Assembly (NCBI GenBank): GCA_009843735.1
Contig: VYCW01000077.1
Location: 1 to 64,000, forward strand
Direction: 5' to 3'
From: Acidimicrobiaceae bacterium
GTDB taxonomy: Bacteria; Actinomycetota; Acidimicrobiia; Acidimicrobiales; Aldehydirespiratoraceae
Length of the DNA stretch: 64,000 bases
Shown here: positions 1 through 9,276 of the stretch, piece after piece
Numbering within the stretch: position 1 is the stretch's first letter
How the letters are laid out: each line of letters opens with the position of its first letter
Notes under the pieces: model-generated
What the model was told of the DNA's origin: nothing
Database searches by the model: none
What the model saw: only the letters and a program-made list of their open reading frames with translations
Program-made: the position numbers and the translations under genes

Positions 1-908
<908 letters not shown>

Positions 909-914
909 GCAACC

Positions 915-943
915 ACTATAGCAATGATTCTGGACTTTGTCTA
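915..943 (-). promoter_or_regulatory. furA-katG promoter, probably leaderless
   Basis: Reading the minus strand, TAGACA (938-943) and TATAGT (915-920) are separated by exactly 17 bases, close to the vegetative sigma consensus. Only six bases (GGTTGC) separate the -10 element from the GTG of furA, so transcription should start at or next to the start codon and no ribosome-binding site is available. The AT-rich spacer, AAGTCCAGAATCATTGC, is the natural place for a FurA site and resembles AT-rich FurA boxes of mycobacteria. The FurA site itself is an inference. Confidence 0.6.
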
Positions 944-963
944 AAATCCGCTAAGGTCCAGAT

Positions 964-1719
964 TCAGCCCCGGCCCACCAGGGGCATGCCGTTGGCCATG
1001 ACTGTCATGGTCAGGACGTTGGTGTCGGCGGGAAGGCTGGCCATGTAGGCCACAGCCCGGCCGGCGTCGGCCGCGTCGAAGGTGGGTTCGGGCCGGATGC
1101 TGCCGTCGGCCTGGGGCACGCCCTCAGCGAACCGGGCCGTCATGGGTGTCTGGGCGTTGCCGATGTCGATCTGGCCGCAGGTGATGCCGAAGGGTCGGCC
1201 ATCGAGCGACAGCGACTTGGTCAGCCCGGTGATCGCGTGCTTGGTGGCCGTGTAGGGCGCGCTGTTCGGCCTGGGCACCTGGGCCGAGATCGACCCGTTG
1301 TTGATGATCCGGCCGCCGGGCGGCTCCTGGGTCTTCATCAACCCGAACGCGCCGCGGGCGCACAGGAACGAGCCGGTGAGGTTCACGTCCACGACACGCT
1401 GCCAGTCGTCGACCTCGAGCCGGTCGATCGGCACCGGCGGCGCCACCGTTCCCGCATTGTTGAACAGCAGGTCGAGGCGACCGTGCTCGGCGCGCACCTG
1501 CTCGAACAGGGCCGCGACCGAGGCCGGGTCGCTGACGTCGGCGGCGATCGCTGACCCCGACCCGCCGGTGCCATCGCACTCCTCGGCGGTCTCCGACAGC
1601 AGATGCGCCCGCCTGCCGACGGCGATCACGTGCCAGCCGTCGCCGGCCAGTGCCAGGGCGGCAGCCTTCCCCAGGCCAGTGCCCGCGCCGGTCACCATCG
1701 CGATCCTGCGGTCCTGCAT
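964..1719 (-). CDS. Short-chain dehydrogenase/reductase (SDR)
   Basis: Classical SDR of 251 aa, an NAD(P)-dependent oxidoreductase with a Rossmann fold. The cofactor motif TGAGTGLG is at about residues 10-17, NNAG at about 91, a catalytic Ser in NGSIS and the YTATK active-site pair near 155-159. The C-terminus is unusual: the segment after the active site ([13 protein letters not shown]) lacks the common PG motif, and the protein ends in MPLVGRG. The substrate cannot be read from the sequence. It lies 84 bases from the divergent dehydratase gene at 1803, so a link to sugar-acid metabolism is possible but unproven. Confidence 0.85.
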   Translation of the reverse strand: MQDRRIAMVTGAGTGLGKAAALALAGDGWHVIAVGRRAHLLSETAEECDGTGGSGSAIAADVSDPASVAALFEQVRAEHGRLDLLFNNAGTVAPPVPIDRLEVDDWQRVVDVNLTGSFLCARGAFGLMKTQEPPGGRIINNGSISAQVPRPNSAPYTATKHAITGLTKSLSLDGRPFGITCGQIDIGNAQTPMTARFAEGVPQADGSIRPEPTFDAADAGRAVAYMASLPADTNVLTMTVMANGMPLVGRG

Positions 1720-1802
1720 CGCTCTATCTTCTCAGCGGGCGTACCGGGCGCGCCACAGCGCCCGCAGAAAGAAGCTCGATGCCCGGCGAGTAGTCTGGCC
1801 CC

Positions 1803-3617
1803 ATGGTCGTCGCTCCTGATTCATCCGGAAGCGACCGCGAGCTGCGGTCGGCGGCCTGGTTCGGCTCCGATGGCGATCCGCACCTGTCGGCGCTGTATCT
1901 CGAGCGCTACGTGAACTTCGGACTGACCCGCGAAGAGCTCCAGTCCGACAAGCCCAAGATCGGGATCGCCCAGACCGGCTCCGACCTGTCGCCGTGCAAC
2001 CGTCACCACCTGGAACTGGCCAAGCGGGTGCGCGAGGGCATTCGGGAGGCCGGCGGGATCGCGTTCGAGTTCGGCGTGCATCCCATCCAGGAGACCGCCA
2101 AGCGGCCCACCGCGGCACTGGACCGCAACCTGGCCTATCTCGGGCTGGTGGAGGTGCTGCAGGGCTACCCCCTCGACGGGGTGGTGCTGACCATCGGCTG
2201 CGACAAGACCACCCCGGCGTGCCTGATGGCCGCGGCCACCGTCAACCTGCCGGCCATCGCCCTGTCGGTGGGCCCGATGCTCAACGGCTGGCACGAGGGC
2301 CGCCGCACCGGCTCGGGCACGATCGTGTGGGAGGCCCGCAAGCTCTACTCCGCGGGAGAGATCGACAAGGCCGGGTTCATCGACCTGGTGGCCTCGTCTG
2401 CGCCGTCGGTGGGCTACTGCTCGACGATGGGCACCGCCACCACCATGAACTCGCTGGCCGAAGCGCTGGGCATGCAGCTGCCGGGATCGGCGGCCATCCC
2501 GGCGCCGTACCGGGAGCGGGCCCAGATGGCGTACCGCACCGGGCTGCGGATCGTGGAGATGGTGCGTGAGGACCTGCGCCCCTCCGCCATCATGACCCGG
2601 GCGGCGTTCGAGAACGCCATCGTGGTGAACTCCGCCATCGGCGGATCGACCAACGCGCCGATCCACCTCAACGCCATCGCCGCGCACCTCGGCGTCCCGC
2701 TCGACAACGACGACTGGCAGAAGTACGGCCTCGCAGTGCCGCTGCTGGTGAACCTCATGCCGGCGGGGGAGTACCTGGGGGAGGACTACCACCATGCGGG
2801 AGGGGTGCCCGCGGTGGTGGGCGAGCTGATCCGGGCCGGCCTGCTGCCCCATCCCGACGCGCCGACCGCCAATGGGCGCACTATCGGCGAGAACTGCGCA
2901 GGGGCCCGTATCGCGGACCCCGACGTGATCCGCAGCGTCGACGAGCCGCTGGTGGCCGACGCCGGCTTCGTGCACCTGTCCGGCAACCTCTTCGACAGCG
3001 CCATCATGAAGACCAGCGTCATCTCCGATGAGTTCCGCCGGCGCTACCTGTCGAATCCCGACGACCCCGACGCGTTCGAGGGTCGGGCCATCGTCTTCGA
3101 CGGCCCCGAGGACTACCGGGCCCGCATCGACGATCCCGACCTCGACATCGACGCGGACTGCATGCTGATCGTGCGGGGCGCGGGCCCAGTCGGTTACCCC
3201 GGCGCGGCCGAGGTGGTGAACATGCAGCCGCCAGCCGCGCTGCTCGTTCGGGGGGTGGACTCGCTGCCGTGCATCGGCGACGGCCGCCAGTCGGGGACCT
3301 CCGGCTCGCCGTCGATTCTCAACGCCAGCCCGGAGGCCGCGTCCGGCGGGGGACTGGCGCTGCTGCGAACCGGCGACCGGGTCCGCATCGACCTGCGACG
3401 CGGCCGCGCCGACGTACTCATCGACGACGCTGAACTCGAGCGCCGGCGCGCCGATCTCGAGGCCGGTGGCGGCTATCCGGTACCCGAGTCGCAGACCCCT
3501 TGGCAGGAGATCCAGCGCTCGATGGTCACCCAGATGGACGAGGGCATGGTCCTGCGTCCCGCGCTGAAGTACAAGGACACGTCCCGCACTCACGGCATCC
3601 CGCGCCACAACCACTAG
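1803..3617 (+). CDS. IlvD/Edd-family dehydratase, probably a sugar-acid dehydratase
   Basis: Iron-sulfur dehydratase of 604 aa that would convert a dihydroxy or sugar acid into a 2-keto-3-deoxy acid. Three cysteines fit the [2Fe-2S] ligands of this family: Cys65 (SPCNRHH), Cys133 ([10 protein letters not shown]) and Cys206 (GYCSTMG). The Mg-binding DK follows Cys133, and [12 protein letters not shown] near the C-terminus is the substrate-binding stretch. The opening [20 protein letters not shown] and the C-terminal tail resemble pentonate and hexonate dehydratases more than biosynthetic IlvD. A second family member lies at 19210 but is clearly different. The gene stands alone, divergent from an SDR. 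Its exact substrate (arabonate, xylonate or another) is not determinable here. Confidence 0.85.
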   Translation: MVVAPDSSGSDRELRSAAWFGSDGDPHLSALYLERYVNFGLTREELQSDKPKIGIAQTGSDLSPCNRHHLELAKRVREGIREAGGIAFEFGVHPIQETAKRPTAALDRNLAYLGLVEVLQGYPLDGVVLTIGCDKTTPACLMAAATVNLPAIALSVGPMLNGWHEGRRTGSGTIVWEARKLYSAGEIDKAGFIDLVASSAPSVGYCSTMGTATTMNSLAEALGMQLPGSAAIPAPYRERAQMAYRTGLRIVEMVREDLRPSAIMTRAAFENAIVVNSAIGGSTNAPIHLNAIAAHLGVPLDNDDWQKYGLAVPLLVNLMPAGEYLGEDYHHAGGVPAVVGELIRAGLLPHPDAPTANGRTIGENCAGARIADPDVIRSVDEPLVADAGFVHLSGNLFDSAIMKTSVISDEFRRRYLSNPDDPDAFEGRAIVFDGPEDYRARIDDPDLDIDADCMLIVRGAGPVGYPGAAEVVNMQPPAALLVRGVDSLPCIGDGRQSGTSGSPSILNASPEAASGGGLALLRTGDRVRIDLRRGRADVLIDDAELERRRADLEAGGGYPVPESQTPWQEIQRSMVTQMDEGMVLRPALKYKDTSRTHGIPRHNH

Positions 3618-3898
3618 GCCCGGCGTACGCGAGTCGTTGATGACGCGATCTCCCCCCGGAGCGCTCGCGCCTTCTCGACACCGACTTCACCTAAACCCGC
3701 CCATGCAGTTGTGGATAGTGACAGGCAAATCGGCCTATGATTCCTTGAACTACGAAGAGATGATCTGTGCCAATCATGTTACGGAAACCGAAGATCAGTG
3801 TGAAATGATCGACACTGGAGTGGACATGAGTTTTGTTGGACGAAGTGACATAGGCGCGGTGACTGCCGTGCTAATGTCCAAAGCACTAGGGGAGGCTT
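3618..3898. other. Intergenic region of lower GC, no supported gene
   Basis: These 281 bases are visibly poorer in G and C than the surroundings, especially 3700-3890. A 101-codon open frame crosses the stretch (3637-3942) but has no ribosome-binding site, no recognisable domain and overlaps the start of the next gene, so it is not called. The only clear signal is AGGGGAGG just before 3899, the ribosome-binding site of the downstream gene. No convincing promoter pair was found. The composition suggests acquired DNA together with the gene at 3899. Confidence 0.5.
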
Positions 3899-4363
3899 GT
3901 GACGAATACCGTGCCCTCGAAACACCGTCTAGCGATTCCTGACGAGGCCTTCTCGGACCGGGCAGCCCAGGCGGCGGACACCCTCGAGCAGCTCCTAGCG
4001 CGACATCCCGAGGCGACGGCAGCGTCGCTGTCGATGGTCCTTGGTAAGGACGAAGCGGCCATGGACGTGCCTATTGACGTCCTCAAACTCCTTGCCCGCA
4101 TGCTGGCGGAGACCGCAAGCGGCAACGCGGTGGCGGTCTCGCCCGTCAACGCGGAGTTGACGACCCAGCAGGCGGCTGACCTGCTCAACGTGTCCAGGCC
4201 CTATCTGGTCAAACTCCTGGACGAGCGCAGAATACCGTTCCGTCGCGTCGGAAACCGGCGCAGGATCCTGCTCGCAGACATCATGACGTTCAAGCACGAC
4301 GACGAGTCCGAGCGCCGTGCCATCGCGGCCGAACTGAGTGCCAAATCGGAACAGTCAAACTAG
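3899..4363 (+). CDS. Excisionase/MerR-like DNA-binding protein, orphan antitoxin candidate
   Basis: Small helix-turn-helix protein of 154 aa. The C-terminal half has the excisionase-family winged helix: TTQQAADLLNVSRPYLVKLL (about residues 86-105), then RRIPFRRVGNRRRILLADI. The N-terminal half is helical and acidic. Proteins of this shape are commonly the antitoxin partner of a PIN-domain toxin gene that follows directly. Here no such toxin follows: the next 125 bases are AT-rich and non-coding, then an SDR gene runs the other way. The GTG at 3899 is preceded by a strong AGGGGAGG. It could instead be a free-standing regulator. Confidence 0.7.
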   Translation: MTNTVPSKHRLAIPDEAFSDRAAQAADTLEQLLARHPEATAASLSMVLGKDEAAMDVPIDVLKLLARMLAETASGNAVAVSPVNAELTTQQAADLLNVSRPYLVKLLDERRIPFRRVGNRRRILLADIMTFKHDDESERRAIAAELSAKSEQSN

Positions 4364-4488
4364 GACGCATAACTTTAGAAACGCGTCCCGTATGTGGTAT
4401 CTAAACTCTCGTGAGTATGTGCAGCATGGGAATGGTGAGAATCTAGAGACCAGAGAAATGTAGTTCTCTACACTTCGCGGGCCATTGT
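4364..4488. other. AT-richer intergenic patch after the orphan DNA-binding gene
   Basis: About 125 bases of clearly lower GC than the flanks, between the convergent genes at 3899 and 4489. It contains no open frame able to encode a PIN toxin, no strong terminator hairpin and no recognisable repeat. It is most simply the remains of the segment that brought in the gene at 3899. Confidence 0.45.
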
Positions 4489-5259
4489 CTACTCAGGCGT
4501 TACATAGGCGGCTGTGAGTCCTCCGTCAACCAGCAGATTGGCGCCGGTCATGTAAGAGGACTCGTCAGATGCGAGGAATAGTGCGGCTGCGGCCATCTCG
4601 GTGGCTTCGCCGAAGCGTCCCATCGGCACATGAACGAGTCGGCGCTGCCGCTTCTCGTCGGTGTCGAGATAGGCCATGAGCAACTCCGTGCGGAGCGGCC
4701 CCGGCGAGAGAGCATTGACCCGGATGTTCTCGCGGGCGTGGATGACCGCCAATTCGCGCGTCAGCGACAGCACGGCCCCCTTGGACGCGGTGTAGGCGAT
4801 CTGGGGCGTAGCCGCCCCCACGGACGCCACGAAGGACGCGGTGTTGATGATGGACCCAGCGCCTGCGCGGCGCATGGCCGGTATCTGGTGCCGGCAGCCG
4901 TAGAGCACGCCCTTGAGGTTCACCGCCAGGGTCTTGTCGATGGTCTCGGTGGTGGTGGCGACGGCGTCGGCGTCGTCGGCCATCATGATGCCGGCGTTGT
5001 TGAAGGCGATGTCGAGGCGCCCGTAGGTCGCTTCGGCGGTCTTCACCGCCATGGCGATGTCGGCGTCGTGGGACACGTCGGCGTGCACCGCGGTGGCCTC
5101 GCCCCCGCCGGCCCGGATCAGCTCGACGGTCTCCTGGTTGGCCTCCGCGATGTCGGCAGCCACGATCCGTGCCCCCTCCTCGGCGAACCGCAGCGCGCTG
5201 GCCCTACCGATCCCGCTGGCAGTGCCCGTGATCAGCGCAACCTTGCCCTCGAGCCTCAT
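4489..5259 (-). CDS. Short-chain dehydrogenase/reductase (SDR)
   Basis: Classical SDR of 256 aa. The NAD(P) motif TGTASGIG is at residues 11-18, an acidic Asp at the end of the second strand (VAADI) favours NAD, then NNAG near 90, a Ser in NTASF and YTASKGAV as the catalytic Tyr-Lys pair near 156-160. The C-terminus GANLLVDGGLTAAY is the usual last strand of the family. Start at 5259: an excellent GGAGGG precedes the ATG. It lies 25 bases downstream of another SDR on the same strand (5285-6022), so the two are probably co-transcribed and may act in one pathway. Confidence 0.88.
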   Translation of the reverse strand: MRLEGKVALITGTASGIGRASALRFAEEGARIVAADIAEANQETVELIRAGGGEATAVHADVSHDADIAMAVKTAEATYGRLDIAFNNAGIMMADDADAVATTTETIDKTLAVNLKGVLYGCRHQIPAMRRAGAGSIINTASFVASVGAATPQIAYTASKGAVLSLTRELAVIHARENIRVNALSPGPLRTELLMAYLDTDEKRQRRLVHVPMGRFGEATEMAAAALFLASDESSYMTGANLLVDGGLTAAYVTPE

Positions 5260-5284
5260 GGTCCCTCCCTTTCGGTGGCGAGTA

Positions 5285-6022
5285 TCAACTCGTCAGCGAG
5301 CCGCCGTTGATTCCGATTGTCTGGGCGGTGACCCAGGCCGCCTCCTCGGATGCGAGCCACACGCAGGCGGCGGCCACGTCGGCGGGCCGGCCGGTGCGGC
5401 CCACCGGGACGGCCCTAGCGAAACGCTCGGTGATCTCGCGGTTCTTGCGCTCGAACAGCCCCAGCGCCAGCGAGTTGGCCGTCACGCCGGAACGGGCCAC
5501 CTCCAACGCCAGCGAGCGGGTGAACGCCATCCCGCCGCCCTTGCCGGCGCTGTAGGGGGCGACACCGATTCCTACACCGCTGCTGCCCGCCGCCGACGAG
5601 ATGGTGATGATGCGCCCCCAGCCCCTCTCGCACATGCCGTCGAGCACCGCGTGGCAGCAGTTCATCACCCCGAACAGGTTCACGTCGACCGGAGCCTGCC
5701 AATCGGCCGGGTCCATATCGCGGAACTGCTCAGCCTTCATGTCGGTCGGTCCGGCCAGTCCAGCATTGTTGACGAGGATGTCGACCTGGCCGATCTCGTC
5801 CACCGCGTCCAGGACCCCGTCCAGCTCGGTCACGTCGAAGCCGGCGGGCGATGCGAGACCGCCGGCCCCGCTGATCTCGGCCGCCACGGCGCGAGCCCGC
5901 TCGTAGAAGTAGTCGTTGACCACCACGCGGGCACCGTGATCGGCGAGACCCCGGGCGATGCCCGCTCCGATGTTGCGTCCCGCGCCTGTCACCAGGGCCG
6001 TGCGTCCGCTCAAGTCGAACAT
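5285..6022 (-). CDS. Short-chain dehydrogenase/reductase (SDR)
   Basis: SDR of 245 aa. MFDLSGRTALVTGAGRNIG opens the protein, with the cofactor loop variant TGAGRNIG, followed by NNAG near residue 89, TISSAAGSSG and YSAGK as the Ser-Tyr-Lys active site, and ends in GINGGSLTS. The frame is open further upstream, but that extension looks unlike protein and reaches into the promoter side of the divergent permease, so the ATG at 6022 is taken. It is the first gene of a two-SDR unit with 4489-5259. It resembles FabG-type and sugar or alcohol dehydrogenases; no substrate can be assigned. Confidence 0.87.
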   Translation of the reverse strand: MFDLSGRTALVTGAGRNIGAGIARGLADHGARVVVNDYFYERARAVAAEISGAGGLASPAGFDVTELDGVLDAVDEIGQVDILVNNAGLAGPTDMKAEQFRDMDPADWQAPVDVNLFGVMNCCHAVLDGMCERGWGRIITISSAAGSSGVGIGVAPYSAGKGGGMAFTRSLALEVARSGVTANSLALGLFERKNREITERFARAVPVGRTGRPADVAAACVWLASEEAAWVTAQTIGINGGSLTS

Positions 6023-6136
6023 CTCGCCACTCCCATCAATGCGAGGGTAGGGGATCGGCGCGGGCAAGTGTGCCCAGAGGCCGAGCGGGCCCTCTCGGCA
6101 TGCTGGGCGGGCGAGTCGCGCCAGTAGCGTCGGCTG

Positions 6137-7255
6137 GTGCAGAGTCCAGTACGCCTCGTCTACCTGCTGCGACCCACCGTCAAGGCCGGCATCCTCCTGG
6201 CGGTCGGCTTCAGCGTGCTGGCCTTCGTGTCGACGCCGTTCCTGATGCCCGAGATCGCTGACCACTACGGCATCAGCCTCGGCTCCGCGTCGCTGATCGG
6301 GGTGTTCCAGCTGGGCGGATTCGTCATCGGCTCCTGGGGAGCGGGTCGCTGGCTGCAGCCCCGAGATCCGGTGTTCATGGGATCCCTGGTGGCCGCGGCG
6401 GCTGCCAACCTTGCCTCCGCAACCCTTCCGGCGTTCGCGCTGCTCGTGCCGCTGCGCCTCGTCAACGGCGTGGCGCTGGGCCTGCTGGCCTGGTACGGCT
6501 GGGTGCAGGCCTTCGGTGACGATCGTCGGATGGGAGACGTCGCCGTCGCCGGCCCCGTGGTGGGGGTGGTCGCCGCGCCCGCGGTCTCGGCCCTCCTGGA
6601 GGCCGGCGGCGTGCGGCTCGTGTTCGCCATGCTCGCGGTTGTCTCACTGATCCCGCTCGCGTTCGGCTATCACAGCGAGGTCAACGAGCTGCCCCGGGAC
6701 CGCAAGCGCCACCGGGCGGTTCCCGCCGCGCTGGTGCTGCTGGCCTGCCTGGGCCTGTTCACCCTGGGCGGGTCGGCGGTGTTCATCTATGCAGTCGTGC
6801 TGGGAACCGGCGATCCGGGGCTGACGGTGACCGCGGTCGCGGTGGGATTCAGCCTTAACGCGGTGGTGGCTATTCCGGGCGCCCGGCTGAAGGCCACCCG
6901 CAAGATCCCCAGTCCTTGGATGGTCGCCACGGCGGTTTGCGCGATCGTGGTCGCCACCACGGACTGGCCGTGGCTGTTCCTCGGTGCTCTCGTGGTGTGG
7001 GGGTTCTTCTTCTGGGCCGCGATACCGGGCGTGTTCGATGTGCTGGCCAGCCGGTCGCGCTATCCCGAGGAGCGGGTGGGCGACGCTCAGGCGCTCATGG
7101 CCGCGGGCCGCGCCGGCGGGCCGCTGCTGGGCGGGCTGCTCCTCGACAGCGCGGGAGCGGTCACGCTTGGCATCGTCGGCAGCTCCATGATGGTCGCCGC
7201 CGCCGTAGGGGTGTTCGCCACCAGGACCGTCGCCAAGCCGCGAGCCGACCGCTGA
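6137..7255 (+). CDS. MFS permease
   Basis: Integral membrane protein of 372 aa with about eleven to twelve hydrophobic segments, the first at residues 18-38 (ILLAVGFSVLAFVSTPFLMP). The layout, two hydrophobic bundles joined by a charged loop (SEVNELPRDRKRHRAV near residue 185), is that of a major facilitator transporter or sugar/drug efflux protein, slightly shorter than the usual 400-450 aa. The start is GTG at 6137, just after the divergent SDR; no strong ribosome-binding site is visible, so the start is uncertain. The aldolase-like gene follows 24 bases downstream and may be co-transcribed. Substrate unknown. Confidence 0.8.
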   Translation: MQSPVRLVYLLRPTVKAGILLAVGFSVLAFVSTPFLMPEIADHYGISLGSASLIGVFQLGGFVIGSWGAGRWLQPRDPVFMGSLVAAAAANLASATLPAFALLVPLRLVNGVALGLLAWYGWVQAFGDDRRMGDVAVAGPVVGVVAAPAVSALLEAGGVRLVFAMLAVVSLIPLAFGYHSEVNELPRDRKRHRAVPAALVLLACLGLFTLGGSAVFIYAVVLGTGDPGLTVTAVAVGFSLNAVVAIPGARLKATRKIPSPWMVATAVCAIVVATTDWPWLFLGALVVWGFFFWAAIPGVFDVLASRSRYPEERVGDAQALMAAGRAGGPLLGGLLLDSAGAVTLGIVGSSMMVAAAVGVFATRTVAKPRADR

Positions 7256-7279
7256 TGGTGGCGGCGCTACCATCCGGCC

Positions 7280-8083
7280 ATGACCGCTGAGCACGAGACC
7301 GACCCCCGGTCGGGCCCGGAGCCCGAGTGGTACCTGCCCACCTTCGACACGATGGAGGAGGAGCGCCGGCACCGCAAGCAGCGCCTGGCCGCCACCTACC
7401 GCATCTTCGCCAAGCTCGGATTCGAGGACGGCGCAGTGGGCGCGGCCGGCCATGTCACCGTGCGCGACCCGGAGGATCCCGAGACCTTCTGGGTCAACCC
7501 CTGGGGCGTGCCGTTCGCCCACATCCGTGCGTCGAGCCTGATCCGGGTGGACTCGAACGGGACGATCATCGACGGCGAGGGCGCCCTCCTGAACGGCGCG
7601 GCGTTCGCCATCCACTCCCAGATACACGCGGCCCGGCCCGACGTGGTGGCGGCGGCCCACTCACACTCGATGCACGGCAAGTCGTTCTCAACGCTGGGAC
7701 GGCTGCTGCGCCCGCTGACCCAGGACGCGTGCGCCTTCTACGACGACCACGTGGTGTTCGACGGCTACAGCGGGGTGGTGATGGAGCTGGACGAGGGCAA
7801 GCGCATCGCGGCCGCGCTGGGCGACTGCAAGGCGGCCATCCTGCAGAACCACGGCCTGCTGACCGTGGGCGCCTCGGTGGACGCGGCCGCAGGCGCCTTC
7901 GTGGCCATGGACCGGGCCTGCCAGTCGCAGCTGCTGGCCGAGGCCGCCGGCGACCCGATCGACATACCCGACGACGTCGCCCGGCACACCTACTCGATGG
8001 TCGGCAGCGGGCTGGCCATGTGGTTCACGTTCCAGCCCCTGTACACCGAGATGGTCCAGGAGCAGCCCGACCTGCTCGACTGA
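7280..8083 (+). CDS. Class II aldolase/adducin-family protein
   Basis: Protein of 267 aa with the fold of L-fuculose-phosphate aldolase and ribulose-5-phosphate 4-epimerase, zinc enzymes acting on sugar phosphates or hydroxy acids. Metal-binding histidines are visible in AAHSHSMHG (about residues 126-134) and QNHGLLTVG (about 192-200). An N-terminal extension of about 25 residues precedes the core. Many actinobacterial members of this family are annotated only by fold and act on unknown substrates. The neighbouring MFS permease and SDRs suggest small-molecule catabolism. Confidence 0.82.
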   Translation: MTAEHETDPRSGPEPEWYLPTFDTMEEERRHRKQRLAATYRIFAKLGFEDGAVGAAGHVTVRDPEDPETFWVNPWGVPFAHIRASSLIRVDSNGTIIDGEGALLNGAAFAIHSQIHAARPDVVAAAHSHSMHGKSFSTLGRLLRPLTQDACAFYDDHVVFDGYSGVVMELDEGKRIAAALGDCKAAILQNHGLLTVGASVDAAAGAFVAMDRACQSQLLAEAAGDPIDIPDDVARHTYSMVGSGLAMWFTFQPLYTEMVQEQPDLLD

Positions 8084-8116
8084 CCCCCGCCCCCGGCGCT
8101 TGCGGCTCGCCAGCCG

Positions 8117-9151
8117 CTAGCCGAGCAGGCGGATCTGGCCTGAGCCTTCGGTGACCCGGCCGATGACGGCGGCCTCGTGGCCCGAGAGTCGAAGCTCGGT
8201 CACCGCGGCCAGGCCGGCGTCGTGGCTCACCATGCCGAGCAGCAGACCCCCTGATGTCTGCGCGTCGGCGAGCAGCGTCACCCCCACCTCGCTCGCGCCG
8301 CCGGTGTCCAGGTTCGGAGAGGCCCAGTCGAGGTTCCGGGCCGTGCCTCCGGGCACGATCCCCGACGCGGCCAGCTCCCGGGCTCCCTCGATCACGGGAA
8401 CCTCGCCGACCGAGATCTCCAGGTCCACGCCGGACTCCTGAGCCATGCGCAGGCCGTGGCCCAGCAGGCCGAAGCCGGTCACGTCGGTGGCCGCGGTGGC
8501 GCCGTGGCGCATCGCGGCGGCCGCGGCCGCCTCGTTGGACCGGGTCATTTCCCGTACAGCCCGGTCCACCACCTCCGGCCGAGCCTCCCCATGCTTGATG
8601 GCGGTGGCGATCACCCCGGTTCCGAGCGGCTTGGTCAGCACCAGCGCATTGCCGGGGCGCAGCCGCGAGTTCGTGAGCATCCGCGACGGGTTGACCTCGC
8701 CCACGACGGCCATGCCGTACTTGGGCTCGGGGTCGTCCACGGTGTGGCCCCCGCCCACAACGAAGCCGCAGGCTCGGGCCGTGTCCTCGCCGCCGGCGAG
8801 CACCTCGGTCAGGAGGTCGTTCGACAGCTCCTCGGAGTTCCAGGCCACCAGGTTCAGCGCCAACAGGGGCCGCCCACCCATGGCGTAGACATCCGACACC
8901 GAATTGGTGGCCGCGATACGGCCCCAGGTGCGGGCGTCGTCCACCAACGGGGTGATGAAGTCGGCGGTCAGCACCAGGGCACGGCCGCGGCCGACGCGCC
9001 ACACGGCCGCGTCGTCGCCGGTGGCCAGACCGACGAGGAGCTCCGGCGGGGGATCAGGGGTGAGGCCGCGCACAACTTGCGCGAGATCGCTTGGAGCGAG
9101 CTTGCAGCCTCAACCGGCGCCGTGGCTGAACTCTGTGAGGCGTCGAGCCAT
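8117..9151 (-). CDS. selD: Selenide, water dikinase SelD, a selenoprotein with in-frame TGA
   Basis: Makes selenophosphate from selenide and ATP, the selenium donor for selenocysteine and selenouridine. The full frame gives 344 aa if the TGA at 9110-9112 is read as selenocysteine. The N-terminus is then RRLTEFSHGAG-Sec-GCK, matching the catalytic loop GAG(C/U)GCK of the family, with Sec14 and Lys17 as the essential pair. Downstream are TADFITPLVDD, RIAATNSVSDVYAMGG, GGGHTVDDPEP, DVTGFGLLGHGL and LADAQTSGGLL, all SelD hallmarks, and the gene ends normally. The ATG at 9151 has AGGAAGGGGG upstream. An automatic caller would start at GTG 9073 and lose the active site. The selA, selB and selC genes are not in this window. 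Confidence 0.93.
9067..9083 (-). promoter_or_regulatory. Candidate bacterial SECIS stem-loop in selD mRNA
   Basis: On the minus strand CGCGCA AGTTG TGCGCG forms a perfect six-pair stem with a five-base loop. The loop starts 33 bases after the TGA codon, inside the usual window for bacterial SECIS elements, and has a G in its second position, as SelB recognition normally needs. The upper stem is short, so the assignment rests on position and on the TGA context. Confidence 0.45.
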
Positions 9152-9165
9152 CGCGATCACCCCCT

Positions 9166-9196
9166 TCCTGCGGACACTTGTGGAGTGTCCGCAGGA
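9166..9196 (-). promoter_or_regulatory. Perfect 13-bp hairpin in the selD leader
   Basis: TCCTGCGGACACT and its exact complement flank a five-base loop (9179-9183). On the selD strand the 3' arm ends in GCAGGA and runs straight into AAGGGGG, the ribosome-binding region before the ATG at 9151. Folding would therefore compete with ribosome access. No U-tract follows on this strand, so it is not a classical terminator. It lies in the 125-base gap between the divergent selD and the gene at 9277. Confidence 0.55.
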
Positions 9197-9276
9197 TAGG
9201 CGGCTCGCCGCGGGGCACCCCCGGCGGCCGCCGGGAAACGGCCGAGCCGGAACGAGGCGGCCAGTAGGGTGCAGCC

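Noticed and set aside
3637-3942. 101-codon open frame in the AT-richer gap
   Set aside because: No ribosome-binding site, no domain, and it runs into the well-supported gene at 3899 in another frame.
9073-9073. GTG 9073 as the start of selD
   Set aside because: This would remove the catalytic Sec/Cys loop and Lys17, which are encoded in frame just upstream with a proper start codon and ribosome-binding site.
9152-9276. tRNA-Sec (selC) next to selD
   Set aside because: The hairpin there has neither acceptor nor anticodon arm features of a tRNA; no CCA-ending cloverleaf can be drawn.
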